Assembly: GCF_033880585.1 (NCBI RefSeq)
Contig: NZ_CP137624.1
Span: 1,976,001-2,040,000 of the forward strand
Direction of reading: 5' to 3'
From: Lysinibacillus louembei
GTDB lineage: Bacteria > Bacillota > Bacilli > Bacillales_A > Planococcaceae
Length of the DNA: 64,000 nucleotides
Under the pieces are notes generated by a model. It did no database searches. It was not told where the DNA came from and saw only the letters and a list, made by a program, of their open reading frames with translations. Shown here in pieces: positions 49,838 to 59,979 of the stretch. Each line of letters begins with the position of its first letter. Positions within the stretch are counted from its first letter, which is position 1. The position numbers and the translations under genes are program-made.

Positions 49838-51889
49838 TTGGATTTAAAAGAGAAAATGAAAGTGATAGAGATATTTATAGAAAGGATGGTGAATAAGGGA
49901 GTTAACAATTTGAGTGATGATGAAATGAAAGAATTACTTGCAATGGAAAATGAATTAGCTTTATTGCAACAACAAGTAAATGGTCAAGCAATAGATAAAA
50001 TGGCAAGTGAAGAAGCAGACAATAGCTATAGAAAAGACTTCTTCATTAATTTAGAACATGTTAATGATGAATTAGAGAGTGTTTTGGAGATAGAAGATAT
50101 TTGTTTAAAAATTGAGAAGGAAATAGCTGCTTTAAAACAATTAAAGTCTTCTGTAAATCTTGATGAAGATGAGCTATTCAATTATTATTTGCTCAGTTTG
50201 TTGTATGCGGTGGAGCGAGAGAGTGGCTACGCCCATTATTTTATAAGATATAAAAATAAAATGTTGAGAGAGTTGGATATGAAAGCGAAGGATTTTGATG
50301 TAGTCTATCAATCTATCAGCAAGTTATTAGCAGATTATTATAAAAGTTTGAAGGATAGCAATATGGAAACAATCAACGCAGAAAAAAATAGAATGAAAAA
50401 ATATTTGATTGATAATCGGTTAAATTATTGGCTTGTTGCGGAGGAACTGCTAAAAGAAGAGCATTTTATGCGAGAGGGTAATGCAAATTATATCTATGAT
50501 AAAGGCGTTTATGTGGATTATCACAAGATAATGCATAAGAAAACCAAAGATAAATTAGGCGTGTTATATAGCGATATTAAAAATAGTAGAGAAGTGCTAA
50601 ATCAACTGGAGATTGAATTAACACAATATGATGATACCGAAAAACACACAAATTATCAATATAAAAATCAACTTGCTACGACTATCAATTTTATGAATGG
50701 ATTATATGATTTAAAAACAAATGAGCTAAAGCCTCATACACCTGCTTTTTTATCAAAAAATCAGATTCCATACAATTATAGTGAGCAGTATGATGAGCAA
50801 TCTATGGAGATTTTGATGAATATTCTTCATACGATTGTAGAAGAGGATTCCATTCCTGTGTTATTAGAGTATATTGGTATGTGTATGACAGTGGGGATAT
50901 TGCATCAACAATTTGTCATTTTATATGGTGAGGGTGGTAATGGGAAGAGTACATTATTAAGTCTTATCACAAATTTATTGGGCGCTGCTAATGTCAGCAA
51001 TGTGAGCTTAGAGGATTTATCCAATGATAAAAGTTTTACGCTTGGCTTGCTAGAAGGAAAGCTCGCGAATATTGGTGGTGAGCTAGGCAAGAATGGTATG
51101 GTGGATATGAAAAATCTAAAGCTATTGACTGGTGAAGACAAAGTACGAATGGAAAAGAAATTTAAGGATAGTGAATTTAAAAGCAGCTATGCAAAGTTAA
51201 TTTTCTCATGTAACTTCATCCCACCATTTAATGAAAGTGGTGAGGCAATTAAAAGGCGATTAAGAATTGTTAATTGCCCATATAAAGTTGCTGAAAAAGC
51301 TGTTTATAATAGTGAAGAAATAGCCATGTATGTAGCTGATGAAAAGGTTATTCAATGTTTAATACATTTGAGCGTAAAGGCTTATAGCCATGTTATCAAT
51401 CATACAAAGCAATTAACCGTTACACCAACGATGGAAAGGCTCATTGAGGAGTATCTTAATTCTTTAAAAGTTGTCAAGAAATTTATGATGGAAAATGTCA
51501 CGCTGCTAGATTATGAAATGCGTCATGGGAAGCATGAATTGATGATGGAATTGACTTATAAAAATCAGCAGAATGACATGGAAGTATTGAAGCTATTAGA
51601 AAGCGATTATATGACGCTGGACGAGTTGTATGAATTATATTTTGAGTGGTGTAAAAATAATAATTATCGAGCCAAAAATAGAGGGAATTTTGAAATAGAT
51701 TTGTTTGCGGATATAGAAGGATTTGAAGGGCGAGTTGTGAAGAAGCCCATTAAGAAGAATGGTAAATCAAAGCGTGTGCAACAATGCTTTGGTGTGATTA
51801 AAGGCGAGTTGGAAGATTTTATAGAAAATAAAGTGGAGCAAGGTCATACGAATGGCAATGTGGTCAATTTAAAGGATTTAATGGGATAA
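49838..51889 (+). CDS. SF3/D5-type replicative helicase (phage/plasmid primase-helicase C-terminal family)
   Basis: A 683-aa protein. The helical N-terminal 330 residues include FINLEHVNDELESVLEIEDI. The SF3 ATPase domain follows: Walker A GEGGNGKST near residue 364, Walker B-like LANIGGELGKN near 410, the sensor-type FSCNFIPPFNESGEAIKRRL near 460, and a C-terminal winged-helix-like part. These match the P4-alpha/D5 family of helicases in phage and plasmid replication. TTG start, GGAGG 9 bp upstream. Downstream of the primase, it probably unwinds the origin. Confidence 0.88.
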   Translation: MDLKEKMKVIEIFIERMVNKGVNNLSDDEMKELLAMENELALLQQQVNGQAIDKMASEEADNSYRKDFFINLEHVNDELESVLEIEDICLKIEKEIAALKQLKSSVNLDEDELFNYYLLSLLYAVERESGYAHYFIRYKNKMLRELDMKAKDFDVVYQSISKLLADYYKSLKDSNMETINAEKNRMKKYLIDNRLNYWLVAEELLKEEHFMREGNANYIYDKGVYVDYHKIMHKKTKDKLGVLYSDIKNSREVLNQLEIELTQYDDTEKHTNYQYKNQLATTINFMNGLYDLKTNELKPHTPAFLSKNQIPYNYSEQYDEQSMEILMNILHTIVEEDSIPVLLEYIGMCMTVGILHQQFVILYGEGGNGKSTLLSLITNLLGAANVSNVSLEDLSNDKSFTLGLLEGKLANIGGELGKNGMVDMKNLKLLTGEDKVRMEKKFKDSEFKSSYAKLIFSCNFIPPFNESGEAIKRRLRIVNCPYKVAEKAVYNSEEIAMYVADEKVIQCLIHLSVKAYSHVINHTKQLTVTPTMERLIEEYLNSLKVVKKFMMENVTLLDYEMRHGKHELMMELTYKNQQNDMEVLKLLESDYMTLDELYELYFEWCKNNNYRAKNRGNFEIDLFADIEGFEGRVVKKPIKKNGKSKRVQQCFGVIKGELEDFIENKVEQGHTNGNVVNLKDLMG

Positions 51890-51917
51890 GCATAATTAAA
51901 TATGAAGGAGCTATTTT

Positions 51918-52478
51918 ATGAAAAGCGATAAAAATAAAGTGATTCAAGTGGATTTTGTGAATAAAGGTCAAGAACAGGATGAGGGCATTTTTATTGGGGA
52001 ATTCAATGAATGGCTTGGGATGAGCAGCAATGAGATTGATTTAGAAGGTTTTTCATGTGACTATGAGGCGTTTATAGAGCGTGATTTTCAGGTATCTTTA
52101 GCAGCGTATTATCAAAATGTAGCGGAAGAAAAAGTGGCATTAGAAAAAATTATTGAAAGAGAAGCAGGCGTGGTATGGCATTATATTAATAATGCCAATG
52201 GCTTGCTAAAAGTAAGTGATTTTTACAACATTAAAGAAAAAATCAATGATACGTTTTTATTTGCACAAATAGCACTTGATAGGGCTGTAGAGATAGAAGG
52301 GTTTATTGTCTTGGTGTTTAAAGAGTGTGAAATTGATGAAGTGATTTTTACTGATGAGGTAGAAGGGATTTGTACAGTAGAAGAAATGAAGGAATATTTT
52401 AATGAAGAAATTTTTAATAGTTTAAGTGAAGAGCGGCAAAAATATTTAAGAAGGGGCTTTGAGGATAAAGGGGAATAA
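51918..52478 (+). CDS. Hypothetical acidic protein after the helicase
   Basis: A 186-aa acidic protein without a recognised domain. It has a helical middle (YYQNVAEEKVALEKIIERE) and many Glu/Asp residues. It starts 28 bp after the helicase stop with GAAGGAG, so it is part of that operon. It could be a replication accessory protein. Confidence 0.65.
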   Translation: MKSDKNKVIQVDFVNKGQEQDEGIFIGEFNEWLGMSSNEIDLEGFSCDYEAFIERDFQVSLAAYYQNVAEEKVALEKIIEREAGVVWHYINNANGLLKVSDFYNIKEKINDTFLFAQIALDRAVEIEGFIVLVFKECEIDEVIFTDEVEGICTVEEMKEYFNEEIFNSLSEERQKYLRRGFEDKGE

Positions 52479-52705
52479 GAAAAGTGGGTGGAATGAATAA
52501 AGTTCCATTCACTTTTTGCTTTAACTAAAATACCATTTTTAATAAGGAAGTGTTGAATCGTTGGTACAATCTCTAACGTTAAAGTAATAACTAAATATAG
52601 ATTTTATATTAAGCAGGTATTGATAGGTAAAGGCATTAACATATTTAAACGTTTATACGAAATTGAAAGAAAAAAGACACTTTGAAAAGTGCCTTCTACA
52701 TCGTG

Positions 52706-53917
52706 TTAGTTTGTTTGGTAAATTTCATCCGTTTTACTTAATAAATCATTAAATATGCTTCGACGGGATGAGTTAGTTTGATTATTGAAATTCACAGTGG
52801 TAACCCAATTCAATAGTTCATTTGTAAGAGATTGAGGTAGTTCTTCTATAGAATCAACGCCACTATAAGTGAAAAAACCAATTACATATGAAATGTAATC
52901 GACTCTATCGATATCATTCAAAGAATCATAATTATCTAGGAATTCTAAAGTCAATGTAAGAGATTTTAACGTTAAAGCAATTATTTCACGCAACTTGCTT
53001 ACATCTAATTTAATAAGTATATCTTCCTTGGTATCTGAAGGGATAGGGGCATAATTTGTGTTATGATTACGTTTTTTTACAATAACTTCGTATGCTGGAT
53101 TTAGTGCAGCTATAGGATATGAAACATTGGTTGTGAAGGGACTAAAGAGCTCCTCTACTCCGAATGATTTAAATGTTTCTTTAAATGGTAAAGTATACTC
53201 TGTATAAATGTCAAAATCTTTAACTTTAAGTTTTGAGAATGTCATTTGAATTTTTGTAACTCGACTACCAGCATTATTTAAGATTTCAAACCATTCAATT
53301 TGCTCAGCTTCGGTTAAATCATCAGCAACATTAATAGTATAATTATAGTTATGCATTTTACTTCTTACATTGATTAGTAGAGGATATAATTTAGCTAGTA
53401 AACCACGTTCAGTAAGGTAGTTTTCTAATAACTGAGCATTTTCATTTAATAAAATCCCAACGGGAATTTGATAGTTAGTCGGTGAACTTTCTATTATTTT
53501 AAATTTTGAAGCTGAAACATCTAAGACTATATTTACAAAATCAGGATGGTTAATATAACACTTAAAATTTGTCGTAAGACGTTGTTGACCATCTACTACA
53601 GAAAGATGCTTGTTTAAAATCTTATCATTTGAAATTAACTCTCTATCAATAAAAGAAATTTGCGAAACCATATTTTCTGTATCTACAATATTTATCTCAT
53701 TGATTGATATTGGAGCAACAGGAGCTTTTCCAAATAATTGATAATCAAGAAGGTCCACAGCCTTTTTTAAAGTCCAGCTAACATCACGCTGATAAAGTGG
53801 GAGTGTGATTTGATTCTCTTTTATTTTTCTACACATTTCATGTACTTCCATACCATGGCTTTTCTTAGTTGGATTAAATCCTACAGCTTGACGTAATTTG
53901 CTATTAATTCTAACCAA
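52706..53917 (-). CDS. DUF262-domain protein (GmrS/ParB-like fold)
   Basis: A 403-aa protein with the DUF262 signature: an N-terminal LPLYQRDVSWTLKKAVDLLD strand-helix and LSVVDGQQRLTT near residue 105, the DGQQR motif of the ParB/Srx-like nucleotide-binding fold. DUF262 forms the GmrS part of type IV restriction enzymes (GmrSD, BrxU) and also occurs alone in defence islands. The HNH-type DUF1524 half is not seen. Convergent with the replication operon. GGAGG ribosome-binding site. Confidence 0.85.
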   Translation of the reverse strand: MVRINSKLRQAVGFNPTKKSHGMEVHEMCRKIKENQITLPLYQRDVSWTLKKAVDLLDYQLFGKAPVAPISINEINIVDTENMVSQISFIDRELISNDKILNKHLSVVDGQQRLTTNFKCYINHPDFVNIVLDVSASKFKIIESSPTNYQIPVGILLNENAQLLENYLTERGLLAKLYPLLINVRSKMHNYNYTINVADDLTEAEQIEWFEILNNAGSRVTKIQMTFSKLKVKDFDIYTEYTLPFKETFKSFGVEELFSPFTTNVSYPIAALNPAYEVIVKKRNHNTNYAPIPSDTKEDILIKLDVSKLREIIALTLKSLTLTLEFLDNYDSLNDIDRVDYISYVIGFFTYSGVDSIEELPQSLTNELLNWVTTVNFNNQTNSSRRSIFNDLLSKTDEIYQTN

Positions 53918-54512
53918 TTGATTGACCTCCTTATATGCTGCTTAAATGTAGCAGCTACCTAATTTTTTTGTTCTAAAAAAAGTAAAAACCTTTTAAATCA
54001 ATGTTCTTTGAGAATTAGACATATCTGAGCTTCTCAAATATATATTAGGTCATTATCTTTTAATTGTAAAATAAAAACATCTAGGTATTTCATATTTTTC
54101 ATTTTAAAGTAGGTTAAGAATTTTAATATGCAAGTTATTGATATAAATAATCTAGAGAAATTGTGATGTTCAATTCTTGAGAAGATAAATGTAAAATTAG
54201 ATAGATTAGCAAAAATTCTTCTTTCACAGGAATTAATGAAGTAAGGCATGTAGTTATAGGTATATAGGTTGAAAGATTCTTAACTGTGTTGGTCAGTTTG
54301 TTTAAAAACATTATGTTGGTAAAATAGACTATAAAATTATCGGGCAAGGTAACCTGTTCATGCTAAGAAGATAACTAGTAGGAAACATGACGCTTTGATA
54401 TGTTAGCAGTATTCTTGGCATTGAACTCTATCCAATAAATAACAAGGTTGGAATAAAAGATGCTCATAAACGTGGAGGAATAAAATAATATAAAATAATT
54501 GGATGAAAAGGA
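53918..54512. other. AT-rich intergenic region, no gene seen
   Basis: About 600 bp between the divergent DUF262 and sce7726-like genes. Reading frames are short and unsupported by ribosome-binding sites. No clear repeat or hairpin was found; both flanking promoters must lie here. Confidence 0.6.
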
Positions 54513-55391
54513 ATGTTTTTTAAAATTGAATCACTAGAGAGCGCAACAGATGATATTGAAAAGACTAGAATCAAGGTGAGAATAATGCAACAAAGTAATT
54601 TAGCAAATATATACTCTAAGAAGTATATTGAGAATATATTGAAAAAGTATGACTATTATCAAGACTTAAGGGCTGTAGATGAAAATATAGAAGAGTTATT
54701 TGAAAGTTATAAAATAATGAAGAAATCTTATAGAAATGAATATTTTTATAAAAATACATTATTCAACAAACATGTTTTAGGTAAATATAACCTAAATACC
54801 ACATTTGTAATGAACGAAGTAACAATAAGTAAATCTAAAGCTGATATGATAATTGTAAATAAAAATTTACCCATAGTATATGAAATCAAGACTGAATTAG
54901 ACAATTTTGATAAGTTAGAGCACCAGATTATAGATTATTATAAAGTAGCTTCTTTAGTTTATGTTATTACTGCTGAAAACACTTATTATCCACTTTATAG
55001 GATGTTAAAAGATACTAGAGTTGGTATATATGTTTTGACGAAACGTAATACATTAAGTTTGAAGAAAAAAGCAGAGGAAGAAGCCGAATTTCTAAATCAT
55101 AAAATTTTATTTAAGTTGCTTAGAAAAAGTGAATATGAGAAAATAGTAATGGGTTATTTTGGGTATTTACCGAATGTAAACGCATTTGAATATTATACTG
55201 AATGCCTAAAATTATTTACGGAAATTGAAATATTAGAAGCACAAAAAATGGTTTTTAATGAGATTTGGAGGAGGGAAGAAGAAATTGTAAAAGGAACAAT
55301 ACAAAGTATACCTTATGAATTAAGATGGTTGGTATATAGTTGTAAATTCAATAAAAAGATTTATGAAAAAATACTTGAAATTTTTAACTAA
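54513..55391 (+). CDS. sce7726-family protein (putative nuclease-fold)
   Basis: A 292-aa protein resembling the sce7726 family. The core around residues 100-150 has VTISKSKADMIIVNKNLPIVYEIKTE. The D...EIK pattern (ADMIIV, then VYEIKTELDNFDKL) fits a PD-(D/E)XK nuclease-like active site. The start may be ATG 54585 (25th codon), which has AAGGTGA 5 bp upstream, rather than 54513. First of three same-direction genes with sce7725-like and RES genes. Function unproven. Confidence 0.75.
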   Translation: MFFKIESLESATDDIEKTRIKVRIMQQSNLANIYSKKYIENILKKYDYYQDLRAVDENIEELFESYKIMKKSYRNEYFYKNTLFNKHVLGKYNLNTTFVMNEVTISKSKADMIIVNKNLPIVYEIKTELDNFDKLEHQIIDYYKVASLVYVITAENTYYPLYRMLKDTRVGIYVLTKRNTLSLKKKAEEEAEFLNHKILFKLLRKSEYEKIVMGYFGYLPNVNAFEYYTECLKLFTEIEILEAQKMVFNEIWRREEEIVKGTIQSIPYELRWLVYSCKFNKKIYEKILEIFN

Positions 55392-55407
55392 TAAGGGAGT
55401 GTAATCA

Positions 55408-56388
55408 ATGTATTTTCCGTATTTGAGAGGGAGGCAGTTTGATTTAATTGCAATTCGTGAGCTAGTAGAGAAAAATTTAATAGATGAGCATATAGTTCCT
55501 ATAATAGAACCAATAAAACTTTCATCTACCCTTATCTCAACATTAAGAGCTTTTGTAGAAACACAAAGAGAGGTACTTTTAATTCAAAATCCTTGTGTTG
55601 GAAATTTTGCGAATGAATTAGAAACTCATGAGTTATATGAAGAATACGTAGAATTATTAAAAAATCCATATATTGTTATAACGCATTTTTTTAATGAAAA
55701 TTCGGTATTTGAAATACCTGAAATAACAACTAATATTGAGAAAAAAATTGAGGATTTAGCTATCATCCATAAAAAGGATAATATTGGACTTTTGCCGATA
55801 TATAAAGAAATTTATTCTAGTGTAATTCCAAAATATACCATAATTCCTTATGAACAGGCTTTTAGAAGAAGAATGAGAGGACAAAATCTAGTTTGTTTAA
55901 AAAATGAATTTAAAAAACAAAAAAGAAATACTGACTATGCTATAGATGTGGATGAGTTTTTTTCAGAAGAGCATTTACACTATAATTCAGAAGGACTTCT
56001 TGGCTTTTCCGATTATTCAGTAGTAGGTGATGATTATAGTGAAGGTGGATTCGCACCATATGCAATAGCTCTTCATATTGTTTATTTTGCGTATGATAAT
56101 GACAATAGCGATTATGTGTTACGAATTAGGCATTTTGTATCTGATTCAAATGATGATATTCGTGACCCTGCCTTAAAATGCTCAGAGGCACTTAAGAAAC
56201 TTGAAGAATGGACGTATACTATTAGATTTGATAATCTTTTCAAGACATATGCTATAGAACAATTATTAGAACATTTTTATAGAGGGGCATATCCAGGATT
56301 ACCAACTTTGAAAAAATTAGCACTAATGCATCATATTCAATTAGTAAATATTTTTTTGAGAGGAGAGGTTACGGATGAATTGCTGTGA
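55408..56388 (+). CDS. sce7725-family protein (beta-protein-like)
   Basis: A 326-aa protein resembling the sce7725 family, related to phage beta proteins: MYFPYLRGRQFDLIAIRELV at the N-terminus, then IVPIIEPIKLSS. Predicted TIM-barrel-like alternation, no membrane segment. It begins 16 bp after the sce7726-like gene with AAGGGAG and overlaps the RES gene by 14 bp, so the three are one operon. Biochemical role unknown; phage-linked relatives and the RES neighbour suggest a conflict system. Confidence 0.75.
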   Translation: MYFPYLRGRQFDLIAIRELVEKNLIDEHIVPIIEPIKLSSTLISTLRAFVETQREVLLIQNPCVGNFANELETHELYEEYVELLKNPYIVITHFFNENSVFEIPEITTNIEKKIEDLAIIHKKDNIGLLPIYKEIYSSVIPKYTIIPYEQAFRRRMRGQNLVCLKNEFKKQKRNTDYAIDVDEFFSEEHLHYNSEGLLGFSDYSVVGDDYSEGGFAPYAIALHIVYFAYDNDNSDYVLRIRHFVSDSNDDIRDPALKCSEALKKLEEWTYTIRFDNLFKTYAIEQLLEHFYRGAYPGLPTLKKLALMHHIQLVNIFLRGEVTDELL

Positions 56389-57448
56389 AAAATGTTTTAA
56401 AGACATAGAATTGATAGCAATTATCCAAGGTAAACAAAGGAAAGGAAACTGTGATATATGTAAGTCTAAAGTAGTCTATATCTATGATATGGATACTGAT
56501 GAAGGATTGGATGTATTATTTGATGATTTTTTAAGTATCTATAAACCTAAATCAATGTTACCCGATAGTTTTCCTAATTCTAAGTTGTGTTTTTTAAAGG
56601 ACGAATTAGTACATAATTGGAACATGTTTGATTTAGATTCCACTCAAGTATATCATTTACTTTCATGTTTAATGGAAAAGCAATTTCCAATGAAGATAAA
56701 ACTATTAGATGAACCAGTTGGTATTCCTCAATTAGCAGATTTAGATTTTATAGCCAATAATAGTATTTTAAAAAGTTATAGTTGGGAAGAGTTTGTTGAA
56801 TATATAAAACATGAAAATAGATTCCACTCTGCCCATATAAATTATGATGTACTAGATGAATTTTTAAAAGGTTTAATAGTTACTATAAAAAAAGGTTCTA
56901 AATTATATCGAGGTAGGATATCTAATGACAAAGATTTAAAAATTATAGAGATGGGTGCACCACCTCAAGAGAAGGCAACAGCAGGAAGAGCCAATTCAGA
57001 AGGAATTAGTCATTTATATTTAACTACTCATATTGATACAGCTATAAGAGAAATCAGACCAGGGGAACAAGATAGGGTATATATTGGTGAATTTATATTA
57101 GACGAAGACCTTGTTATTGTAGATTTAAGAAGTTTGGAAAGCATAAGTGTATTTCAAGGGTTTGATAAGTTAAGGTATGCACTAAATTTATCAAACATAA
57201 AGAAAATAAGTAACGAAATTTCAAAACCTGTTAGAAGAAATGATAGTAAGTTAGATTATTTACCTACACAATACATAGTAGATTATATAAAAAGTAAGCG
57301 TATCGAAAAAGAGTTTGAACATTGTGTTGGAATAGGGTTTAAAAGCACACTTTGTCATAGAGGTCATAATATAATGATTTTTAATCCAGAAATATTGGAT
57401 TGTAATGATTTAACTAGTCGTGTTATCTCACAAGTAATTTATAACTAA
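56375..57448 (+). CDS. HEPN/RES-type protein with C-terminal RES domain
   Basis: A 357-aa protein. A Cys-rich knuckle at residues 3-29 (CC-x2-C...CDIC) and a helical HEPN/RES N-terminal part lead to a RES domain from about residue 170: LYRGRISNDKDLKIIEMGAP, ARANSEGISHLYLTTHIDTA and ALREIRPG-like IREIRPGEQ. RES toxins (such as MbcT, ParT) act on NAD+ or transfer ADP-ribose. The Arg and Tyr/Ser positions of the family look kept. Its partners sce7726 and sce7725 may act as antitoxin or sensor. AGAGGAGAGG ribosome-binding site. Confidence 0.8.
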   Translation: MNCCEKCFKDIELIAIIQGKQRKGNCDICKSKVVYIYDMDTDEGLDVLFDDFLSIYKPKSMLPDSFPNSKLCFLKDELVHNWNMFDLDSTQVYHLLSCLMEKQFPMKIKLLDEPVGIPQLADLDFIANNSILKSYSWEEFVEYIKHENRFHSAHINYDVLDEFLKGLIVTIKKGSKLYRGRISNDKDLKIIEMGAPPQEKATAGRANSEGISHLYLTTHIDTAIREIRPGEQDRVYIGEFILDEDLVIVDLRSLESISVFQGFDKLRYALNLSNIKKISNEISKPVRRNDSKLDYLPTQYIVDYIKSKRIEKEFEHCVGIGFKSTLCHRGHNIMIFNPEILDCNDLTSRVISQVIYN

Positions 57449-57985
57449 TATTTAAAATAATTAGATATTGGTAATGGAGAAATTTGAGAATCTAAAAAGA
57501 TTCTCTTTTATTTTGCGTTCAATGTTGAATAAAGGTGTAATATCTATTAAAGTGTTAAGTTCTAAGACCGCCTGTAGTACTATAGAAATGTGTTCTAAAC
57601 AAGCTATATGAATTGAAATAGCTCACGAAACGATTCCATTTAATAACTAAATTATATACAAAAGCTTTAAGTAGGATTTTGAACCAAGTTCGTAAAATAT
57701 ATAATACCCCTAGTGGAGAAATATTAAATTTACCTACTATATGTTGAAGAAATTGGTTTCCTAAAAAATACGAATTGTAAAAAATCTCAGTGAATATTGC
57801 AGAGATTTTTTGTTTGGGCAAACTATTTATTTATTATATGGGGTTTCTATTAATAAATGTATGCTTTTTAGTATTAGCATACATATCAAATGTTGATATT
57901 AAGCCATTCACTTATTGATACTCTATTGAATGTATGGTAATATTAAAATATTTAAAATAGCATACATAATAGAGGTGGTAAAAAA
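57449..57985. other. Intergenic region with terminator and decayed-gene repeat A
   Basis: 57486-57512 is a terminator (GAGAATCT/AGATTCTC then T-rich). 57625-57722 is a diverged copy of 61516-61607; translated on the minus strand, both contain SPLG..., LRTWF and I-x-WN stretches, so both look like fragments of one lost gene. GCATACAT occurs at about 57886 and 57959 flanking the region before the second recombinase. Confidence 0.6.
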
Positions 57986-58567
57986 ATGGCTAATTTGAAT
58001 GAAAAGAAAGGCATGTTAATTGATGTACAACCCATAAAAAGTAAACAAGAAATTAATGAATTAATCGAAGCATTAGGAATGTCACAAAATGGATTACGTG
58101 ACCAGTTATTATTTAAAATAGGCGTTTCAACAGGATTAAGATGTGGTGACTTAGTGGCTTTGAAAGTAGAACAATTGAAAGGCAAATCTTCATTCAAGAT
58201 TCGTGAAGGTAAAACGAAGAAGGAGAGAACGGTTTATTTGAACAATTTAATGGCTGATATTGCAGATTATATTGAAACATTGCCGTTTGATGCAATTTAT
58301 TTGTTCCCTAGTCGCAAAGGTGATAGTCACATTACAACAACACAAGCATATCGTATTATTGCTAAGGCTGGCGATATGATAGGTAACCATTCAATAGGAA
58401 CACATACAATGCGTAAGACATTTGGTTACACATACTACCAAAAAACAAAGGATGTAGCGACATTGATGGAAATATTTAACCATTCATCACAAAAGACAAC
58501 ACTACGCTACATTGGCATTACAGATGAAGCTATTGAGAATAGCATAAAAAGTATTTCTTTTTTCTAA
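57986..58567 (+). CDS. Second tyrosine recombinase, short form
   Basis: A 193-aa recombinase with only a short N-terminal region before the catalytic domain. Catalytic residues are complete: Arg52 (TGLRCGDL), His140-x-x-Arg143 (HTMRK), His166 (FNHSSQ) and Tyr175 (TLRYIGI), with a Lys near 76. GAGGTGG ribosome-binding site. Short XerC/D-like recombinases of this kind occur on Bacillus plasmids and elements, where they may resolve dimers. Here it starts the block ending at attR, so it may belong to a separately acquired unit. Confidence 0.88.
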   Translation: MANLNEKKGMLIDVQPIKSKQEINELIEALGMSQNGLRDQLLFKIGVSTGLRCGDLVALKVEQLKGKSSFKIREGKTKKERTVYLNNLMADIADYIETLPFDAIYLFPSRKGDSHITTTQAYRIIAKAGDMIGNHSIGTHTMRKTFGYTYYQKTKDVATLMEIFNHSSQKTTLRYIGITDEAIENSIKSISFF

Positions 58568-58895
58568 TTAATCAGCGAGAATATTTGGCATGGAAATACA
58601 AGAAGCTATAATGACATTTGTAGTCAATCTCAGATGAATCTTAAAACCTCTAAATGCAAAAGTAAGGAATAAATCATAAAGTAAAGGGCATTCCGTGTCG
58701 CATTGAACAGAAAACCCTTTATTTTATCGAAAAACGAACATCTACGTTAAAATAATGTTCCTGTTTAAATAGTGTGTTTTTTTTCTATTTAACCCATGAG
58801 TAGACAATATATTATGATAAAGTGTAATGTATATGAATATAACAAAAAAAATAATATAAAAAACTTCACATTGAATATAGTTGTTTTTATACTAT
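58568..58895. other. Intergenic region between convergent genes
   Basis: About 330 bp between the recombinase (+) and the DprA-like gene (-). A possible long-loop hairpin with AAAGGG / CCCTTT ends lies near 58680-58725. Otherwise AT-rich, with no supported gene. Confidence 0.5.
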
Positions 58896-59966
58896 TTAAC
58901 TGTATATTTTCTTTACATAAGAAATTACATTTTCCTGAGGTACATTATGGTCAAGAATCTTTTTTAATACTAAGTCGAGCTCTTCGCTGAGTTCTTTTGG
59001 AATCTTTTTATCAGAATAATTAATGAAATCATTTGGAACAATTACATTATATTCTGACGCTTTGTTTTTTATTTCTGTAATTATTTTTAAGTAATCATCA
59101 GAATCATTAATTACTAGTGCCTTATTGTAATGTATTAATTCATAAATGCCTTGAGTAGCTGTTACAGATTCGGGCTCTTGTGGATAGGGACAAAAAAGAA
59201 GGCGATTTTGTAACTTTGTAAATCTTATGGTATGTTGAGTACCTCCTTCTATAGGTGTTTGCACAGGACAAACTGCAAGAGAAAGCCCGCTTTGAATTCT
59301 ATCTCTATTTACAAATGCAGATTTGAATGGTCGTGCATTAATCGGGTACTCAGAAACTAATAATCCTCCACTAGCAATTATTTGTTCTGCTAATAAAGTA
59401 TTTTCTTTTGGATATATACTATCTAAACCAGATGCAAGAACAGCGATTGTTTTTCCATTAGTAGCTTCTAATGCACCCAGATGACCAGCAGTATCTATTC
59501 CTTTTGCCAATCCACTGACTATTGTATATTTATTGTTTGCAAAAATGCGTGCTATTTTTTTTGCGGCTAATAATCCAATTTTAGTAGGTTCTCGAGTTCC
59601 TATAATCGCAATACATGCAGAATTTTTTAAGAGTTCTACATTTCCTTTTGCATATAGTATTATTGGAGGATTTTCGATTTCTAATAAAAGCTTAGGATAG
59701 TATTCATCGTTAATAGGAATCATCTTAATACCTTGATTATTGTGTAATTCAATTTCTTTTGAAACTTTATTTTGTTCATCTTTTAGAAAAGCTGTATTAG
59801 TAATTTGCTCTAATATTACTTTTTTCTTTATAATAGATTTTATTAAATCAAAATTATCTTCAATTGACTCTAAGGACAATGTTGGGCATGCCCTATATAA
59901 AGAAATAAGTGTTTTATTACCTAATCCCTTCACATTACTTAATATATGCCATACTAAATTTGGCAA
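58896..59966 (-). CDS. DprA-like SLOG-fold protein (possible ShosA-type antitoxin)
   Basis: A 356-aa DprA-family protein. Residues about 10-75 are a helical HhH-like region (VKGLGNKTLISLYRACP). The SLOG Rossmann domain follows with IIGTREPTKIG, VSGLAKGIDTAGHLGAL, TIAVLASGLDSIYPKEN and IEGGTQHTIRFT. A C-terminal tail of about 75 residues differs from canonical DprA. TTG start at 59966 chosen, with AGAGGG 8 bp upstream; 59996 overlaps the upstream gene further. In the ShosTA defence system a DprA-like protein neutralises a phosphoribosyltransferase toxin; the pairing here is the same. Confidence 0.8.
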   Translation of the reverse strand: MPNLVWHILSNVKGLGNKTLISLYRACPTLSLESIEDNFDLIKSIIKKKVILEQITNTAFLKDEQNKVSKEIELHNNQGIKMIPINDEYYPKLLLEIENPPIILYAKGNVELLKNSACIAIIGTREPTKIGLLAAKKIARIFANNKYTIVSGLAKGIDTAGHLGALEATNGKTIAVLASGLDSIYPKENTLLAEQIIASGGLLVSEYPINARPFKSAFVNRDRIQSGLSLAVCPVQTPIEGGTQHTIRFTKLQNRLLFCPYPQEPESVTATQGIYELIHYNKALVINDSDDYLKIITEIKNKASEYNVIVPNDFINYSDKKIPKELSEELDLVLKKILDHNVPQENVISYVKKIYS

Positions 59967-59979
59967 GATATTCACCCTC

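Noticed and set aside
58796-58990. Plus-strand small frame at the end of the DprA-like gene
   Set aside because: Overlaps the 3' end of a well-supported minus-strand gene, low-complexity AT-rich composition.
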